A stretch of 35,516 nucleotides of DNA from a virus: positions 75,201 through 110,716 of the IMG/VR virus record IMGVR_UViG_3300037504_000227, one strand, 5' to 3'. The translations under genes and the position numbers were made by a program. Positions 1-4,994 of this stretch are shown piece by piece. Each line of letters begins with the position of its first letter. Position 1 is the first letter of the stretch. A model generated the notes under the pieces. It was not told where the DNA came from and ran no database searches. It worked only from the letters and a program-made list of their open reading frames with translations.

Positions 1-2
1 GG

Positions 3-314
3 GGAAGACCAACGGCTCGCCTAGAAGATCAAGTGACAACCTTGGAACTAACCAGAATGGCTCATAGCAATAATGTCCCATACAACTTCGGGAGTTGGGC
101 GCTTGCAAGAATGCGCAAGTGGATTCGTCAAAATATGCCAGAAATAGAGCGCATCATTAGTTATCAGGATGCAAGCGTGCATGATGGCACGATTTACAAA
201 GCAGACAACTGGAACATGGTCTATGAGAAGCACAGCGAGCATACCTGGACTAATAGACCAAATCGGCGTGGCACAGAAAGACAACATAAAATCAAGTGGG
301 AAAGAGAACCTTAA
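3..314 (+). CDS. GNAT/Mom-like protein, C-terminal fragment (gene cut by window edge)
   Basis: The reading frame is open to the window edge, so the GTG at 33 is probably internal and the true start lies upstream. The visible part reads like the C-terminal half of the phage acetyltransferase-fold proteins related to Mom (XF1762 type). It has an ELTRMA-type strand/helix, then ISYQDASVHDGTIYKA, which matches the family's SY-D...H-GTIY-A motif, and near the end W-x-NRPNRR...KIKWERE, which matches the family's basic W-x-RPGR...KxRWER tail. Family members are thought to bind an acyl-CoA-type donor, and Mom itself modifies adenine in phage DNA. A role in modifying phage DNA is inference. The tRNA array begins two bases after the stop codon, so the gene and the tRNAs are probably co-transcribed. 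Confidence 0.6.
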   Translation, partial: GRPTARLEDQVTTLELTRMAHSNNVPYNFGSWALARMRKWIRQNMPEIERIISYQDASVHDGTIYKADNWNMVYEKHSEHTWTNRPNRRGTERQHKIKWEREP

Positions 315-315
315 T

Positions 316-401
316 GGAGCGTGAACTTCCCGGTGGGGGAAGCCTCGGCTTGAAACCGAGTGGGTCCGCGATGGGCTGGGTTTCGATTACTCCGCGCTCC
401 T
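316..401 (+). tRNA. tRNA-Ser(TGA)
   Basis: Acceptor strands 316-322 and 394-400 pair over 7 bp with one G-T. Anticodon stem CTCGG/CCGAG encloses the loop CTTGAAA, giving anticodon TGA at 351-353. A long variable arm is present, as expected for serine. The T stem has one mismatch. No encoded CCA. Confidence 0.85.
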
Positions 402-406
402 CTCGT

Positions 407-480
407 GGTGGCTGTGGTGTAGCGGCAAACATTCGCGTCTGTGACACGCGAGATCGTCGGTTCGAATCCGACCAGTCACC
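407..480 (+). tRNA. tRNA-His(GTG)
   Basis: Acceptor strands 408-414 and 473-479 pair over 7 bp. G407 and C480 provide the extra G-1:C73 pair that marks histidine tRNAs. Anticodon loop CTGTGAC gives GTG. The T arm is canonical (GTCGG/CCGAC). No encoded CCA. Confidence 0.92.
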
Positions 481-487
481 CTTTCTT

Positions 488-570
488 TGGCGCGTGGCGA
501 AACTGGAAGCCGCGTTGGTCTTAGGAATCAATGGCCTAGAGCCGTGTGGGTTCGACTCCCACCGCGCCAA
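488..570 (+). tRNA. tRNA-Leu(TAG)
   Basis: Acceptor TGGCGCG/CGCGCCA pairs perfectly. Anticodon loop CTTAGGA gives TAG. There is a 14-base variable arm (class II) and discriminator A, both as expected for leucine. It is the only one of the three Leu tRNAs here with a long variable arm. Confidence 0.9.
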
Positions 571-582
571 CTGTTATCAATC

Positions 583-633
583 GGGGCGAAAAGGCGACGG
601 CCCTGCTTGGTGCCTATTCACCAAGATAGCCCC
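583..633 (+). ncRNA. folded RNA segment, possible tRNA relic or small RNA
   Basis: The gap between tRNA-Leu(TAG) and the next gene can fold as a three-way junction. An outer stem GGGGC/GCCCC (583-587 with 629-633) encloses hairpin GGC-GACG-GCC (593-602) and a perfect 6-bp hairpin TTGGTG/CACCAA (607-624). There is no T loop and no usable anticodon arm, so it is not a normal tRNA. It could be a decayed tRNA, a weak terminator (TTTAGTTT follows) or a leader element of the next small gene. Function unknown. Confidence 0.3.
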
Positions 634-657
634 TTTAGTTTCCTAATAGGGGGAAAA

Positions 658-861
658 GTGAGCAGAAGAAGCTGGACAGACGAGCAATTGATAGAGGAAT
701 GCAAAACATCTGTTTCTTACGCATCTGTAATGAGAAAGCTTGGGCTGAAACCAGGTGGAGGAAGCAACAGGCTTGTAAAAGACAGAGCGGTTAAAATTTA
801 TCTTTCTGGCCCCAGTAGCCCAACTGGAAAGAGGCAGTCCGGCTTAAACCCGGAAGGTTAG
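658..861 (+). CDS. remnant of HNH-type homing endonuclease DNA-binding domain
   Basis: GTG start at 658 follows the purine-rich AGGGGGAAAA. Residues about 4-40 (SWTDEQLIEECKTSVSYASV...MRKLGLKPGGGSNR) match the short helix-turn-helix module found next to the HNH core in phage endonucleases (consensus SYxxVLRxLGLKPGGGN). No HNH core follows. After about 50 codons the frame runs into tRNA-Leu(TAA) and stops inside it at 861, so the last 18 residues are read from tRNA sequence. The simplest reading is a truncated endonuclease gene, left after a homing or tRNA-insertion event. Whether the short product is made or binds DNA is unknown. Confidence 0.5.
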   Translation: MSRRSWTDEQLIEECKTSVSYASVMRKLGLKPGGGSNRLVKDRAVKIYLSGPSSPTGKRQSGLNPEG

Positions 862-887
862 AGTTTCGAATACTCTCTGGGGCACCA
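809..887 (+). tRNA. tRNA-Leu(TAA), short variable loop
   Basis: Acceptor GCCCCAG/CTGGGGC pairs perfectly and is followed by A and an encoded CCA (885-887), which most tRNAs of this array lack. Stem TCCGG/CCGGA encloses loop CTTAAAC, giving anticodon TAA. The variable region is only about 5 bases (AGGTT), so it is class I in shape although the anticodon is for leucine. The D stem is short (GCC/GGC). Its first 53 bases overlap the end of the upstream reading frame. Confidence 0.8.
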
Positions 888-888
888 T

Positions 889-963
889 GTCGGCGTGAAG
901 GGAATTGGTATACCTAGAAAATTCAAAATTTTCTGCCTGCTGGTCCGAATCCAGCCGCCGACA
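889..963 (+). tRNA. tRNA-Leu(CAA), short variable loop
   Basis: Acceptor GTCGGCG/CGCCGAC is perfect, with discriminator A. The anticodon arm GAAAA/TTTTC encloses TTCAAAA, giving CAA. T arm GCTGG/CCAGC has loop TCCGAAT. The variable loop is 5 bases (TGCCT) instead of the long arm of ordinary bacterial leucine tRNAs. The D stem is only about 3 bp. Confidence 0.8.
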
Positions 964-968
964 CTCAA

Positions 969-1054
969 GCATCGGTATGCAAATGGAGAAGCGGCTTGGC
1001 TGTAAACCAAGTGCCACAGGCTAAACATTGCAGGTTCAAATCCTGCCCGATGCA
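969..1054 (+). tRNA. tRNA-Tyr(GTA)
   Basis: Acceptor GCATCGG/CCGATGC is perfect, with discriminator A. Anticodon arm CTTGG/CCAAG has loop CTGTAAA, giving GTA. A long variable arm is present, as in bacterial Tyr tRNAs. T arm GCAGG/CCTGC has loop TTCAAAT. Confidence 0.93.
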
Positions 1055-1056
1055 CT

Positions 1057-1118
1057 AGACCGGTAGTTTCCAGAATGGAGCGAAGCCGATGGGCGCATGT
1101 GATAAGCATGGCCGGTCT
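1057..1118 (+). ncRNA. tRNA-like RNA with degenerate arms (62 bases)
   Basis: A perfect 7-bp acceptor-like stem AGACCGG/CCGGTCT (1057-1063 with 1112-1118) is followed by TAGTTT, as in a tRNA D arm. It contains hairpins TCCA-GAA-TGGA and GCC-GATG-GGC and a T-arm-sized hairpin CATG-TGATAAG-CATG that abuts the 3' acceptor strand, as a T arm would. There is no TTC T loop and no 7-base anticodon loop with T33. It is best read as a shrunken tRNA relic or a tRNA-mimicking RNA. Confidence 0.35.
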
Positions 1119-1147
1119 TGTTTCTAGCACGAACTAAGGAGGACGAG

Positions 1148-1354
1148 ATGAAGCTGAGAGGTAGTATCGTAGAGTGGAGTTACGGACTTAATATGCTTGA
1201 CCAAAGCTTCGAGGTTACTGCAAGGGTGTTATGCGACAGGTTTGGGAGGATCGGAATTACACTCCCGCGTGCAACCCCAAAGGAGATGGGTGAAATAGCA
1301 GAAGCTCTGTTCCACCACGGGGAGGTTATTATTACAATCGAGAAGGCGTCTTAG
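1148..1354 (+). CDS. small hypothetical protein (68 aa)
   Basis: ATG 1148 is chosen over an in-frame upstream codon because AAGGAGG lies 5 bases before it. The 68-residue product is acidic toward the end and predicted to be alpha/beta (MKLRGSIVEWSYG..., then ITLPRATPKEMGEIAEALFHHGEVIITIEKAS). I do not recognise a family. The gene sits between the tRNA-like RNA and tRNA-Lys(TTT), in the same direction as the array, and has a good ribosome binding site. It is therefore likely a genuine accessory gene carried within the tRNA cluster. Confidence 0.65.
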   Translation: MKLRGSIVEWSYGLNMLDQSFEVTARVLCDRFGRIGITLPRATPKEMGEIAEALFHHGEVIITIEKAS

Positions 1355-1363
1355 GAATAACAT

Positions 1364-1436
1364 GGCTCCGTAGCTCAATTGGCCGAGCAAGCGGCCTTTA
1401 ACCGCGAGGATGTGGGTTCGATTCCCGCCGGGGTCA
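1364..1436 (+). tRNA. tRNA-Lys(TTT) with C33
   Basis: Acceptor GGCTCCG/CGGGGTC pairs with two wobbles, D stem is GCTC/GAGC and T arm GTGGG/CCCGC has loop TTCGATT. Anticodon stem GCGG/CCGC encloses CCTTTAA, giving TTT at 34-36. Position 33 is C where U is nearly universal, which may weaken decoding. Confidence 0.75.
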
Positions 1437-1439
1437 CAG

Positions 1440-1513
1440 GCACACCAAGCTCAAAGCGGTAGAGCGCCTGCCTGAAGAGCAGGAGGTAGTCGGTTCAACT
1501 CCGACGGTGTGCA
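1440..1513 (+). tRNA. tRNA-Phe(GAA)
   Basis: Acceptor GCACACC/GGTGTGC is perfect, D stem GCTC/GAGC, and anticodon arm CCTGC/GCAGG has loop CTGAAGA, giving GAA. T arm GTCGG/CCGAC has loop TTCAACT. Discriminator A, no CCA. Confidence 0.93.
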
Positions 1514-1517
1514 CTAC

Positions 1518-1590
1518 GCCCCCATAGCTCAACAGGACAGAGCGGGAGTTTCCTAAACTCTAGATTCGGATTCGAGTTCCGATGGGGGTT
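1518..1590 (+). tRNA. tRNA-Arg(CCT)
   Basis: Acceptor GCCCCCA/TGGGGGT (one G-T), D stem GCTC/GAGC, and loop TTCCTAA in stem GGAGT/ACTCT, giving CCT. T arm TCGGA/TCCGA has loop TTCGAGT. Its 3' end (GGGGG) probably also serves as the ribosome binding site of the next gene. Confidence 0.9.
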
Positions 1591-1594
1591 CAAG

Positions 1595-1951
1595 ATGCTA
1601 ACTTTAGATAAGCTTAAGCAAACAGTTGAATATTTGAGGCGAAACAAGCCTCCCGATGTTTGGTATGCGCTAGACATTCATGTGCGCCCAGGAACCTGCG
1701 TCATCTGCAGAAGAAAATCAAGGTTCGTACCAGAGAAGTATTTTGTGTTGAATCCGATAGACTTCTACGCGATACCAGACAATAGAAGGGGATTGATAAA
1801 ACACATCAGTGAGTGGAAGCATGAAAGAGAAACTTGTGGAACAAAACACCCGCGACACGATTTCCGATGTGATTTGAAGAAGGGACACGATGGACCACAT
1901 CAATGTGGCGGGATTGATAACTATCTAGAGTGGGAAAACAAGGCGTCGTAG
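1595..1951 (+). CDS. hypothetical Cys/His-rich protein (118 aa)
   Basis: ATG 1595 lies 4 bases after tRNA-Arg(CCT), and the purine run GATGGGGG at the end of that tRNA is the only ribosome binding site candidate. The N-terminal part has a CVIC pair (about residues 35-38). The C-terminal half has C-GTKHPRHDFRC-DLKKGHDGPHQC, which resembles the C-x5-GHxGPH signature of small zinc-binding proteins in phages and actinobacteria. The stop codon overlaps the first bases of tRNA-Lys(CTT). The protein could bind zinc and nucleic acid, but I cannot assign a role. Confidence 0.6.
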   Translation: MLTLDKLKQTVEYLRRNKPPDVWYALDIHVRPGTCVICRRKSRFVPEKYFVLNPIDFYAIPDNRRGLIKHISEWKHERETCGTKHPRHDFRCDLKKGHDGPHQCGGIDNYLEWENKAS

Positions 1952-2016
1952 TTTAACCGGTCAAAACACCTGACTCTTAATCAGCGAGACTGGAGATTCG
2001 ACTTCTCCCGACGCCA
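1942..2016 (+). tRNA. tRNA-Lys(CTT)
   Basis: Acceptor GGCGTCG/CGACGCC is perfect. Anticodon stem CTGA/TCAG has loop CTCTTAA, giving CTT. T arm GGAGA/TCTCC has loop TTCGACT. Discriminator A, no CCA. It overlaps the end of the preceding CDS by 10 bases. Confidence 0.9.
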
Positions 2017-2021
2017 CCTAA

Positions 2022-2094
2022 GCCCTCGTCGTCTAAGAGGATAGGACATGACCCTTTCAAGGTCAAGATGCCGGATCGTTCCCGGTCGAGGGTA
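2022..2094 (+). tRNA. tRNA-Glu(TTC)
   Basis: Acceptor GCCCTCG/CGAGGGT, D stem GTC/GAC, and anticodon arm TGACC/GGTCA with loop CTTTCAA, giving TTC. The T stem GCCGG/CCGGT is intact, but the loop is ATCGTTC, lacking both T54 and A58. Confidence 0.88.
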
Positions 2095-2099
2095 CTCAA

Positions 2100-2173
2100 G
2101 CGCCCGTAATTTAATCGGATGAGAATCTGCCCCTACGAAGGGCAAGGTGCCTGTTCGAGTCAGGCCGGGCGTT
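2100..2173 (+). tRNA. tRNA-Arg(ACG)
   Basis: Acceptor GCGCCCG/CGGGCGT, and anticodon arm TGCCC/GGGCA with loop CTACGAA, giving ACG. T arm GCCTG/CAGGC has loop TTCGAGT. A34 would need TadA editing to inosine to read CGC. Confidence 0.9.
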
Positions 2174-2177
2174 CTGC

Positions 2178-2251
2178 GAGGGATTCGCCTAGACGGTATG
2201 GCATCTGGCTTCCAACCAGAAATGAGACGGGTTCGATTCCCGTATCCCTCT
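2178..2251 (+). tRNA. tRNA-Gly(TCC)
   Basis: Acceptor GAGGGAT/ATCCCTC is perfect, D stem GCC/GGC, and anticodon arm TCTGG/CCAGA with loop CTTCCAA, giving TCC. T arm ACGGG/CCCGT has loop TTCGATT. Confidence 0.92.
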
Positions 2252-2257
2252 TCTCAG

Positions 2258-2330
2258 GGAGGCCTAGCTTAATGGGTAGAGCGGCAGTCTCATAAACTGT
2301 TGTGTCAAGATTCGAGTTCTTGGGCCTCCA
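2258..2330 (+). tRNA. tRNA-Met(CAT)
   Basis: Acceptor GGAGGCC/GGCCTCC is perfect, D stem GCTT/GAGC, and anticodon arm GCAGT/ACTGT with loop CTCATAA, giving CAT. T arm CAAGA/TCTTG. The paired G1-C72 argues against an initiator. An Ile2 (lysidine) identity cannot be excluded from sequence alone. Confidence 0.85.
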
Positions 2331-2334
2331 CAAA

Positions 2335-2418
2335 TGTGGATATGTAAGAATTCTCACTCGCTCGTAGAATGACGAGCGTTCGGCTTGACCGATAGAAGCC
2401 CCTTGGGGAACATTCACA
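2335..2418 (+). ncRNA. folded RNA, cloverleaf-like but not a tRNA (84 bases)
   Basis: An interrupted outer stem (TGTG...ATGT pairing with ACAT...CACA at 2410-2418) encloses three hairpins in a row: CGCTCGT/ACGAGCG (7 bp perfect, 6-base loop), TCGG-CTTGA-CCGA, and CCCC-TT-GGGG. No anticodon loop or T loop is present. It lies between tRNA-Met and the VRR nuclease gene. It may be a diverged tRNA-derived RNA, a small regulatory RNA or a leader element. No known family is recognised. Confidence 0.35.
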
Positions 2419-2446
2419 AGGCGCAGGGCATGCAACAAGGATGACT

Positions 2447-2806
2447 ATGCTAAGAGCAAAGGTAGACAGGAATCACGGTCACATGCGCGACGGGCTAAGA
2501 GAGCTTGGCGCAACGGTGTCTGACACGTCTCGCCTCGGGAAAGGGTTTCCAGATCTTGTAGTAGGATGGCACGGAATCTCCCTCCCTGTAGAGGTTAAGT
2601 GCCCAGACAATCCCGGTCTGACCGACGACGAGAAGGCGTGGTGGAAAAAGTGGGAGGGAAGTGGCATTGTCGCATTCTACATAGACGATGTTTTGAAGTG
2701 GTTTCAGGGGCAGGTGGATGACAGGGGGGCGCAAGAGATCGAGGAATTGCGCGCCAATGTATTAGCAGATGAGGTTGTGAAGTACTCAAAAAACGGATGG
2801 TTGTAG
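2447..2806 (+). CDS. VRR-NUC-type PD-(D/E)XK nuclease
   Basis: ATG 2447 is preferred over ATG 2441 because AAGGA ends 5 bases before it and directly abuts 2441. The 119-residue protein matches small phage nucleases of the VRR/Holliday-resolvase-like group. It has a basic N-terminus, VDRNHGHMRDGLRELG, then the active-site signature GKGFPDL (D36) and VEVK (E49, K51), and a following LTDDEKAWWKKW helix. Such enzymes cut branched or damaged DNA during phage replication or packaging. The gene is inside the tRNA array, 18 bases upstream of the Dam-like gene, so the two are likely co-expressed. Confidence 0.82.
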   Translation: MLRAKVDRNHGHMRDGLRELGATVSDTSRLGKGFPDLVVGWHGISLPVEVKCPDNPGLTDDEKAWWKKWEGSGIVAFYIDDVLKWFQGQVDDRGAQEIEELRANVLADEVVKYSKNGWL

Positions 2807-2824
2807 CCGGATGGGGAGGTGCAC

Positions 2825-3427
2825 ATGAAACAGCCCATGCAAGTTCTTACATCGTCCGAGACGGAGGAGTGGTATACTCCTCCTAAGTACACAGACATGG
2901 CGCGAATTGCTCTGGGACACATCTACATGGACCCAGCCAGCAATGAAGTTGCGAACAGATGGATCGGCGCCCACGTCATCTTCACCAGGGAGGACGACGG
3001 TCTTGCGCAAGACTGGCAGGACACGGTTTTCCTTAATCCACCATACGGCAAGACACGGGGGTTATCAAACCAGGACATCTGGGCGACGAAGTTCGTGAGG
3101 GAGTATGCGTCCGCTAGGATACGAGCCGGCGTCATGCTTACCAAGACAGTTCCGGGGTACGCCTGGTGGGAGCGTCTGTTCAGAACGTTCCCCGTGTGCA
3201 TGGTGGAGAAGCGAATCTCGTTTCTCCAATTGGACGAAGCCGGCGAGGTTGTGGGCGAGGGTGTAGCCAAAGCCGGGTCGTCGTTTTGGTACGCAGGAGA
3301 CAACATCCGAGTGTTTGAGGGCGTGTTCCATGAAGTTGGTCGCGTGATTTACAAACCCAGCGACTGGCTTGCGCCGTCGATGTGGTGGGGGAGCAAGCGG
3401 GTGCGTAAGTTGCTGGACGAATATTGA
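2825..3427 (+). CDS. phage Dam-type DNA N6-adenine methyltransferase
   Basis: ATG 2825 follows GGGGAGG with a 5-base gap. The 200-residue protein matches the phage Dam family (PF05869). It has EWYTPPKYTDMAR (about 15-27), DPASNEVAN (36-44), the FTREDDGLAQDW block, and the catalytic NPPY motif at 71-74, followed by a methyl-acceptor-side region. It would transfer a methyl group from S-adenosylmethionine to adenine N6, probably to shield phage DNA from host restriction. With a C5-MTase (10075-11250) and a Mom-like protein (3-314), this is one of three DNA-modification genes in the window. Target sequence unknown. Confidence 0.88.
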   Translation: MKQPMQVLTSSETEEWYTPPKYTDMARIALGHIYMDPASNEVANRWIGAHVIFTREDDGLAQDWQDTVFLNPPYGKTRGLSNQDIWATKFVREYASARIRAGVMLTKTVPGYAWWERLFRTFPVCMVEKRISFLQLDEAGEVVGEGVAKAGSSFWYAGDNIRVFEGVFHEVGRVIYKPSDWLAPSMWWGSKRVRKLLDEY

Positions 3428-3435
3428 GAGTTAAT

Positions 3436-3521
3436 GGGGTCGTGTGGTAATTGGTAGCCGGCCTGATTGCTAATCAGGTGGTCACGAGAGTGGCTTGCGA
3501 GTTCGAGTCTCGCCGGCCCCG
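3436..3521 (+). tRNA. tRNA-Ser(GCT)
   Basis: Acceptor GGGGTCG/CGGCCCC (one T-G), and anticodon arm CCTGA/TCAGG with loop TTGCTAA, giving GCT. It has a long variable arm, T arm GCGAG/CTCGC and discriminator G, all typical of serine. Confidence 0.92.
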
Positions 3522-3526
3522 CCTGC

Positions 3527-3598
3527 GGCACTGTGGCCGAATGGATATGCATGCGCCTGCAAAGCGCACTTATGGGGATTCGAGTTCCCCCGGTGTCT
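3527..3598 (+). tRNA. tRNA-Cys(GCA)
   Basis: Acceptor GGCACTG/CGGTGTC with two wobbles, and anticodon arm TGCGC/GCGCA with loop CTGCAAA, giving GCA. T arm GGGGA/TCCCC has loop TTCGAGT. Confidence 0.9.
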
Positions 3599-3641
3599 CT
3601 GGATAGAAACGTATCAACATTTCAAAAAGTATATACAACTT

Positions 3642-3713
3642 GCTCCCTTGGTGTAATTGGCAGCACAATTCCCTTGTAAGGAATCAGTGTGGGATCGTTG
3701 CCCACAGGGAGCT
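3642..3713 (+). tRNA. tRNA-Thr(TGT)
   Basis: Acceptor GCTCCCT/AGGGAGC is perfect. Anticodon arm ATTCC/GGAAT has loop CTTGTAA, giving TGT. The T stem GTGGG/CCCAC is perfect, but the loop is ATCGTTG (no T54/A58), as in the Glu tRNA of this array. Confidence 0.88.
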
Positions 3714-3719
3714 TAACAT

Positions 3720-3793
3720 GGACCCGTAGCTCAGTTGGTTAGAGCGCCTCTCTTACACGGAGGAGGTCGCTGGATCGAAGCCAGCCGGGTTCA
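3720..3793 (+). tRNA. tRNA-Val(TAC)
   Basis: Acceptor GGACCCG/CGGGTTC, D stem GCTC/GAGC, and anticodon arm CCTCT/GGAGG with loop CTTACAC, giving TAC. T arm GCTGG/CCAGC has loop ATCGAAG. Confidence 0.9.
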
Positions 3794-3798
3794 CTAAT

Positions 3799-3870
3799 GC
3801 ACCAGTAGGCTAGTTGGCAAACCGAAACATTGGTATTGTTTAGTCCCCGGTTCGATTCCGGGCTGGTGCT
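3799..3870 (+). tRNA. tRNA-Thr(GGT)
   Basis: Acceptor GCACCAG/CTGGTGC is perfect. Anticodon arm AAACA/TGTTT has loop TTGGTAT, giving GGT. T arm CCCGG/CCGGG has loop TTCGATT. The D stem is short. Confidence 0.9.
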
Positions 3871-3887
3871 CTGGAGAGAAAAGACAA

Positions 3888-3960
3888 GCCTTGGTAGCTC
3901 AGTTGGCAGAGCGCCCGTTTCGTAAGCGGGAGGCCGAGAGTTCAAATCTCTCCCTTGGCT
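3888..3960 (+). tRNA. tRNA-Thr(CGT), mismatched acceptor stem
   Basis: D stem GCTC/GAGC, anticodon arm CCCGT/GCGGG with loop TTCGTAA (CGT) and T arm GAGAG/CTCTC are all sound. The acceptor strands GCCTTGG and CCTTGGC leave two adjacent T-T mismatches (4-69 and 5-68). Confidence 0.8.
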
Positions 3961-3965
3961 CTCAA

Positions 3966-4040
3966 GCCCCTGTATCGGCTTTGACTTCTAATCAAAGTAC
4001 CGTAAGTGGATGGATGTGGGTTCGAGTCCCACCAGGGGTG
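3966..4040 (+). tRNA. tRNA-Arg(TCT), apparently lacking a D arm
   Basis: Acceptor GCCCCTG/CAGGGGT and T arm GTGGG/CCCAC (loop TTCGAGT) are normal. Stem TTTGA/TCAAA encloses CTTCTAA, giving TCT. Only about 5 bases (TCGGC) lie between TA8-9 and the anticodon stem, so there is no D arm. The variable region is instead 19 bases long and contains a D-loop-like AAGTGGATGGAT. CGG/CCG may extend the anticodon stem. It could be a functional oddity or a rearranged pseudo-tRNA. Confidence 0.6.
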
Positions 4041-4056
4041 CTAGAAAGGAGAAACT

Positions 4057-4596
4057 ATGTCATCCGTTCTAATCTTGAACAAACACTATACACCAATCGG
4101 AACCACCACGCCAAAGAACGCTGTCTCTCTGATGCTCAGGGAGAGGGCAGAAAAGGCGTGGGGTGCTGGCGTGGCACGCAAGTTCAGGACTCCGTCTGGG
4201 CATTTCGAGGTTCCCAATGTGTTGCGTCTCAGATACTATGATAAGGTTCCCAAGCTGGATGCAATCTGGACTAGGTACAACGTGCTAAAAAGGGATGATT
4301 ATACCTGTGTCTACTGTGGCAGGCGTCCCGGAGGCATCATCATCGTGGATCACGAAAGAATCACTCTGAACAAAAGCGATTTTACCGTGGATCACTTAAT
4401 TCCACAGTCCAGAGGCGGCAAGGATACGTGGGGCAACACGGCTGCAAGTTGCTACTGGTGTAACCACAGGAAAGCTGACAGAACGCCAAACGAGGCTGGT
4501 ATGCCCTTGCGTTTCGAGCCAAAGATTCCAAGGACAAAGTATCTCATTGCTAGTGGGTCAATGCCGTCTGAGTGGAAGCTGTACATCAAGCTATGA
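4057..4596 (+). CDS. HNH endonuclease
   Basis: The ATG follows AAAGGAG with 5 bases between. The 179-residue protein has the complete zinc-containing HNH core: C84-VY-C87, D112-H113 in TVDHLIPQSRGGKDTWGN, N127, and C132-YW-C135 followed by NHRKADRTP. The N-terminal 80 residues (LILNKHYTPIG..., then a basic segment) are typical of the phage and bacterial HNH proteins with this core, in which they precede the nuclease. It would make nicks or breaks in DNA as a homing or free-standing phage endonuclease. It directly follows the tRNA array, and such clusters often gain endonuclease genes. Its stop overlaps the next start (ATGA). Confidence 0.88.
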   Translation: MSSVLILNKHYTPIGTTTPKNAVSLMLRERAEKAWGAGVARKFRTPSGHFEVPNVLRLRYYDKVPKLDAIWTRYNVLKRDDYTCVYCGRRPGGIIIVDHERITLNKSDFTVDHLIPQSRGGKDTWGNTAASCYWCNHRKADRTPNEAGMPLRFEPKIPRTKYLIASGSMPSEWKLYIKL

Positions 4597-4994
4597 AAAC
4601 AGTTCTAGCAGCTCTCTTGGTTGTTACAGGCATTGCCAGTCAATATGCCCCTGGTGTGATGCAGGAAGTGATCGGTGTCCGTCAACGCATGGGTGATCTT
4701 CCACAGGATCTTCCAGAGGCCGATTGCTACGTTGCACGTCCATATGACGAAGTGGGACAAGTCGTATACATTCGCCCCGTTGGACAATCAGAATGGAAGA
4801 AATGTCTGGTTGTTGACTGTGGCGGTGTAGCTGATGGGGGCAGACAGTGGATGCTCTCAGGGAATGTTCTTGTTGAGGTTGACTATCAACTTGCACAGAA
4901 GTGGGATACAGTTGGTCGCGCTATTGACATAGAGATGCTAACAGAACAACAGTGGAGGTTCCTGAATGCAGGACCAAGACACGAGACGCACTGA
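4593..4994 (+). CDS. secreted protein, possible double-psi beta-barrel fold
   Basis: ATG 4593 overlaps the HNH stop codon and begins a clear signal peptide (MKTVLAALLVVTGIASQYA). The ORF could also open further upstream, but this start gives the signal sequence its proper N-terminus. The mature part is about 110 residues, with two cysteines close to a VVDCGG strand and a segment EVDYQLAQKW...GRAIDIEM. This resembles RlpA/barwin-like double-psi barrels (VxDCG...). That assignment is tentative. An exported protein next to an HNH gene could act on the host envelope. Disulfide formation is possible. Confidence 0.55.
   Translation: MKTVLAALLVVTGIASQYAPGVMQEVIGVRQRMGDLPQDLPEADCYVARPYDEVGQVVYIRPVGQSEWKKCLVVDCGGVADGGRQWMLSGNVLVEVDYQLAQKWDTVGRAIDIEMLTEQQWRFLNAGPRHETH

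Noticed and set aside
2441-2446. ATG 2441 as start of the VRR nuclease
   Set aside because: The AAGGA ribosome binding site would directly abut it. ATG 2447 has the expected spacing.
3599-3641. AT-rich gap between tRNA-Cys and tRNA-Thr as a promoter (TATACAAC)
   Set aside because: The -10-like string lacks a -35 at a suitable distance and sits in the middle of a co-directional tRNA array. There is not enough support.
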